Positions 61,869 through 64,000 of a DNA stretch of 64,000 nt are shown here, one piece after another. Both the position numbers and the translations under genes were made by a program. Under the pieces are notes generated by a model. It did not search any database. It was not told the DNA's origin and was given only the letters and a program-made list of their open reading frames with translations. Each line of letters starts with the position of its first letter. The first letter of the stretch is position 1. The stretch covers positions 1 to 64,000 of the forward strand of contig JAZQVO010000015.1 of NCBI GenBank assembly GCA_045631905.1. Direction: 5' to 3'. The stretch is from HGM04593 sp045631905 (GTDB lineage: Bacteria > Bacteroidota > Bacteroidia > Bacteroidales > Bacteroidaceae).

Positions 61869-62312
61869 ATGGCAAAAGAAGTTGCTGGACTTATCAAGTT
61901 ACAGATTAAAGGTGGCGCAGCAAATCCATCACCTCCCGTAGGACCTGCACTTGGTTCTAAGGGTATCAATATCATGGAATTCTGCAAGGCGTTTAATGCC
62001 AGAACCCAGGATAAGGCCGGAAAAGTTTTGCCTGTTATCATTACTTACTACGCAGATAAGTCATTCGACTTTGTCGTAAAGACCCCTCCTGTTGCTATTC
62101 AGTTGCTTGAATTGGCAAAGATTAAGAGCGGTTCTGCGGAGCCCAACCGTAAAAAGGTTGCCACTGTTACATGGGAGCAGGTTGAGGCTATCGCAAAAGA
62201 GAAAATGACTGACTTGAACTGCTTTACTGTAGAGGCAGCTATGAAGATGGTTGCAGGTACAGCAAGAAGTATGGGTATCAGTGTAAGTGGAACTTTTCCT
62301 GGAAACAATTAA
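61869..62312 (+). CDS. rplK: 50S ribosomal protein L11
   Basis: This is the 147-residue uL11 of the GTPase-associated centre. It has KLQIKGGAANPSPPVGPALGSKG near the N-terminus and the rRNA-binding C-terminal domain ending ARSMGISVSGTFPGNN. rplA follows after 13 bases. Confidence 0.97.
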   Translation: MAKEVAGLIKLQIKGGAANPSPPVGPALGSKGINIMEFCKAFNARTQDKAGKVLPVIITYYADKSFDFVVKTPPVAIQLLELAKIKSGSAEPNRKKVATVTWEQVEAIAKEKMTDLNCFTVEAAMKMVAGTARSMGISVSGTFPGNN

Positions 62313-62325
62313 AATTTAGACTAGA

Positions 62326-63021
62326 ATGGGTAAACTGACAAAAAATCAAAAGTTGGCAGCCGAAAAAATAGACACAGCTAAGTCCTATTCACTGTCAGAG
62401 GCTGTTGAATTGTTGAAGGAGATAACCTTTACAAAATTCGACGCATCAGTGGATATCGACGTACGCCTTGGCGTTGACCCTCGTAAGGCTAACCAGATGG
62501 TGAGAGGTGTTGTATCTCTCCCCAGCGGTACCGGTAAAGAGGTTCGCGTTCTTTGCTTGTGTACGCCCGATGTGGAAGAAGCTGCAAAAGCGGCTGGTGC
62601 CGACTATGTTGGTCTTGATGAATATATCGAAAAGATCAAAGGTGGTTGGACGGATATCGACATTATTATTACAATGCCGTCCATAATGGGTAAATTGGGT
62701 GCTCTCGGTCGTGTGCTCGGTCCTCGTGGATTGATGCCTAACCCCAAGAGTGGCACCGTTACTATGGATATACCTAAGGCTGTTAAAGAGGTTAAACAGG
62801 GTAAAATCGATTTCAAAGTTGATAAAGCAGGTATCGTACACGCTTCTATCGGTAAGATTTCTTTCACACCCGAGGCGATTGCAGCGAACGTAAAAGAGTT
62901 CATGGCTACAATCATCAAGTTGAAACCTTCTACTGCAAAAGGTACATACGTTAAAAGTGTATTCCTCTCGACTACGATGAGTAAAGGTCTTAGATTAGAT
63001 CCTAAATCTATCGAAGCTTAA
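62326..63021 (+). CDS. rplA: 50S ribosomal protein L1
   Basis: This is the 231-residue uL1 of the L1 stalk, with RLGVDPRKANQMVRGVVSLPSGTGK and the signature GRVLGPRGLMPNPKSGTV. In many bacteria it also represses its own operon by binding a leader; the 56-base leader before rplK shows no site I can identify. Confidence 0.97.
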   Translation: MGKLTKNQKLAAEKIDTAKSYSLSEAVELLKEITFTKFDASVDIDVRLGVDPRKANQMVRGVVSLPSGTGKEVRVLCLCTPDVEEAAKAAGADYVGLDEYIEKIKGGWTDIDIIITMPSIMGKLGALGRVLGPRGLMPNPKSGTVTMDIPKAVKEVKQGKIDFKVDKAGIVHASIGKISFTPEAIAANVKEFMATIIKLKPSTAKGTYVKSVFLSTTMSKGLRLDPKSIEA

Positions 63022-63033
63022 TTTGATTGAACT

Positions 63034-63549
63034 ATGAAGAAGGAAGATAAAGTTAAGGTAATCGCCTCAATTGGCGAAGTCATAAAGGAATATTCACATT
63101 TCTACTTGGTAGACGTGACATCGATGAATTCGGCCGCTACCAGTGCTATGCGTGCTAAATGTTTCAAGCAGGAGGTTAAGATGCTTGTTGTGAAGAATAC
63201 TCTTCTCCAAAAAGCATTTGAGGCTTCTGAGATCGATTTCTCACCCCTCTATCCTTGTTTGAAAGGAACAACTGCTCTGTTGCTTTGCAATACAGCAAAT
63301 GTCCCCGCTAAATTGATTAAGGACGTTGCTGCAAAAGCAGAGATACCCGCTTTGAAGGGTGCTTATGCCGAGGAGAGCTTCTACGTTGGCGCAGACCAGC
63401 TCGAAACTCTTATCAACATTAAGAGCAAAAATGAACTTATCGCAGAAGTTGTTGCTTTGCTACAATCTCCGATCAAGAATGTTGTTTCATCTCTACAATC
63501 AGGTGGTAACACCATCCACGGAGTTCTTAAAACACTCGGTGAAAGATAA
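63034..63549 (+). CDS. rplJ: 50S ribosomal protein L10
   Basis: This 171-residue uL10 anchors the L7/L12 stalk. The N-terminal rRNA-binding domain (KVIASIGEVIKEYSHFYLVDVTSMN) is followed by the C-terminal helix that binds L7/L12 dimers. It is 12 bases after rplA, so the autoregulatory leader known in E. coli has no room here. Confidence 0.95.
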   Translation: MKKEDKVKVIASIGEVIKEYSHFYLVDVTSMNSAATSAMRAKCFKQEVKMLVVKNTLLQKAFEASEIDFSPLYPCLKGTTALLLCNTANVPAKLIKDVAAKAEIPALKGAYAEESFYVGADQLETLINIKSKNELIAEVVALLQSPIKNVVSSLQSGGNTIHGVLKTLGER

Positions 63550-63593
63550 TAATCAATATTTAACTAGTAAAAACAATTTAAATTTATACGAAA

Positions 63594-63971
63594 ATGGCAG
63601 ATTTGAAAGCTCTTGCAGAAGAATTGGTTAACCTTACAGTAAAAGACGTTAACGAACTTGCAACAATCCTTAAAGAAGAATATGGTATCGAACCCGCTGC
63701 TGCAGCTGTTGCTGTTGCTGCTCCTGCTGCTGGTGGCGCTGCCGCTGCTGCTGAGGAGAAGACAGAGTTTGATGTAGTATTGAAGGCCGTAGGTGGTAAC
63801 AAGATCGCAGTTGTTAAGGCTGTTAAAGATGCTTGTGGCCTTGGTTTGAAAGAGGCTAAAGACCTTGTAGATGCTGCTCCCAGCACATTGAAAGAAGGTT
63901 TGGCTAAGGCAGAGGCTGAGTCTTTGAAGAAGACTATCGAGGAGTCTGGTGCCGAGATCGAGCTTAAGTAA
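63594..63971 (+). CDS. rplL: 50S ribosomal protein L7/L12
   Basis: This 125-residue stalk protein has an N-terminal dimerisation domain (ADLKALAEELVNLTVKDVNELA). An Ala-rich hinge (about 37-55) and the C-terminal factor-binding domain (EFDVVLKAVGGNKIAVVKAVKDACGLGLKEAKDLVD) follow. It is the last gene in the window; rpoB would be expected next. Confidence 0.97.
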   Translation: MADLKALAEELVNLTVKDVNELATILKEEYGIEPAAAAVAVAAPAAGGAAAAAEEKTEFDVVLKAVGGNKIAVVKAVKDACGLGLKEAKDLVDAAPSTLKEGLAKAEAESLKKTIEESGAEIELK

Positions 63972-64000
63972 GCAATTCCAACCCTGCACAAGGGTATAAT

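Overview
This window is a chromosomal segment of a member of the Bacteroidetes, most likely order Bacteroidales. The evidence is the promoter style (TTTG, about 18 to 21 nt, then TAnnTTTG or TAnnTTCG), the near absence of Shine-Dalgarno sequences, and family-specific genes such as fused SecDF, DUF2851, a PgpH-type HD phosphodiesterase and an OstA-like protein next to several SurA-like chaperones. The gene order rpsU-xerC-hpf-tRNAs-tuf-tRNA(Trp)-secE-nusG-rplKAJL is also typical of the phylum. I cannot assign a genus.

Layout. 1-586: 3' end of a 23S rRNA gene, 5S rRNA and terminator, followed by a 350-bp non-coding stretch rich in inverted repeats. 943-5421: sensor kinase, DUF177-rpmF, era, der. 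5508-7993: MlaFE lipid transporter (minus strand) and lptB. 8215-13858: tig-clpP-clpX and recQ. 13885-24293: guaB, three SurA/PpiC-like periplasmic chaperones, an OstA-like protein, a small membrane protein, mutL and an abundant OmpA-type porin. 24689-30125: two tandem tRNA-Val genes, purB, an RluB-type pseudouridine synthase, asnS and a mannose-1-phosphate guanylyltransferase. 30189-36415: lytic transglycosylase, RlmL-type methyltransferase, purD, two membrane proteins and a radical SAM protein. 36617-42364: a small lipopolysaccharide-core set (two GT4 and one GT2 glycosyltransferase, a WaaP/InaA-like kinase, a phosphoethanolamine transferase). 42379-57435: RNase HI, argS, two overlapping rhomboids, secDF, DUF2851, pgpH, gltX, waaA, mdh. 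57601-63971: the translation super-locus listed above.

How the genes work together. Most of the window is housekeeping: ribosome assembly (Era, Der, RlmL, L32, S21), proteostasis (Tig, ClpXP) and, above all, envelope building. LptB, the OstA-like protein, WaaA, the LPS-core cluster, MlaFE, the SurA-like trio and SecDF all serve outer-membrane lipid or protein delivery.

I see no CRISPR array, insertion sequence, prophage or recognisable defence island. The observations most worth a second look are regulatory. Perfect Shine-Dalgarno sequences occur on only two genes, one of them hpf close downstream of the bS21 gene. A 42-bp promoter block is duplicated inside the LPS-core cluster. A hairpin covers the xerC start codon. 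An 11-bp inverted repeat contains the promoter -7 box of the tRNA-tuf operon. A 46-bp perfect palindrome follows clpX. A structured element lies behind the rRNA operon. Starts were moved inward where a start codon in better context, a signal peptide or the family's usual N-terminus argued for it; this is stated per gene.
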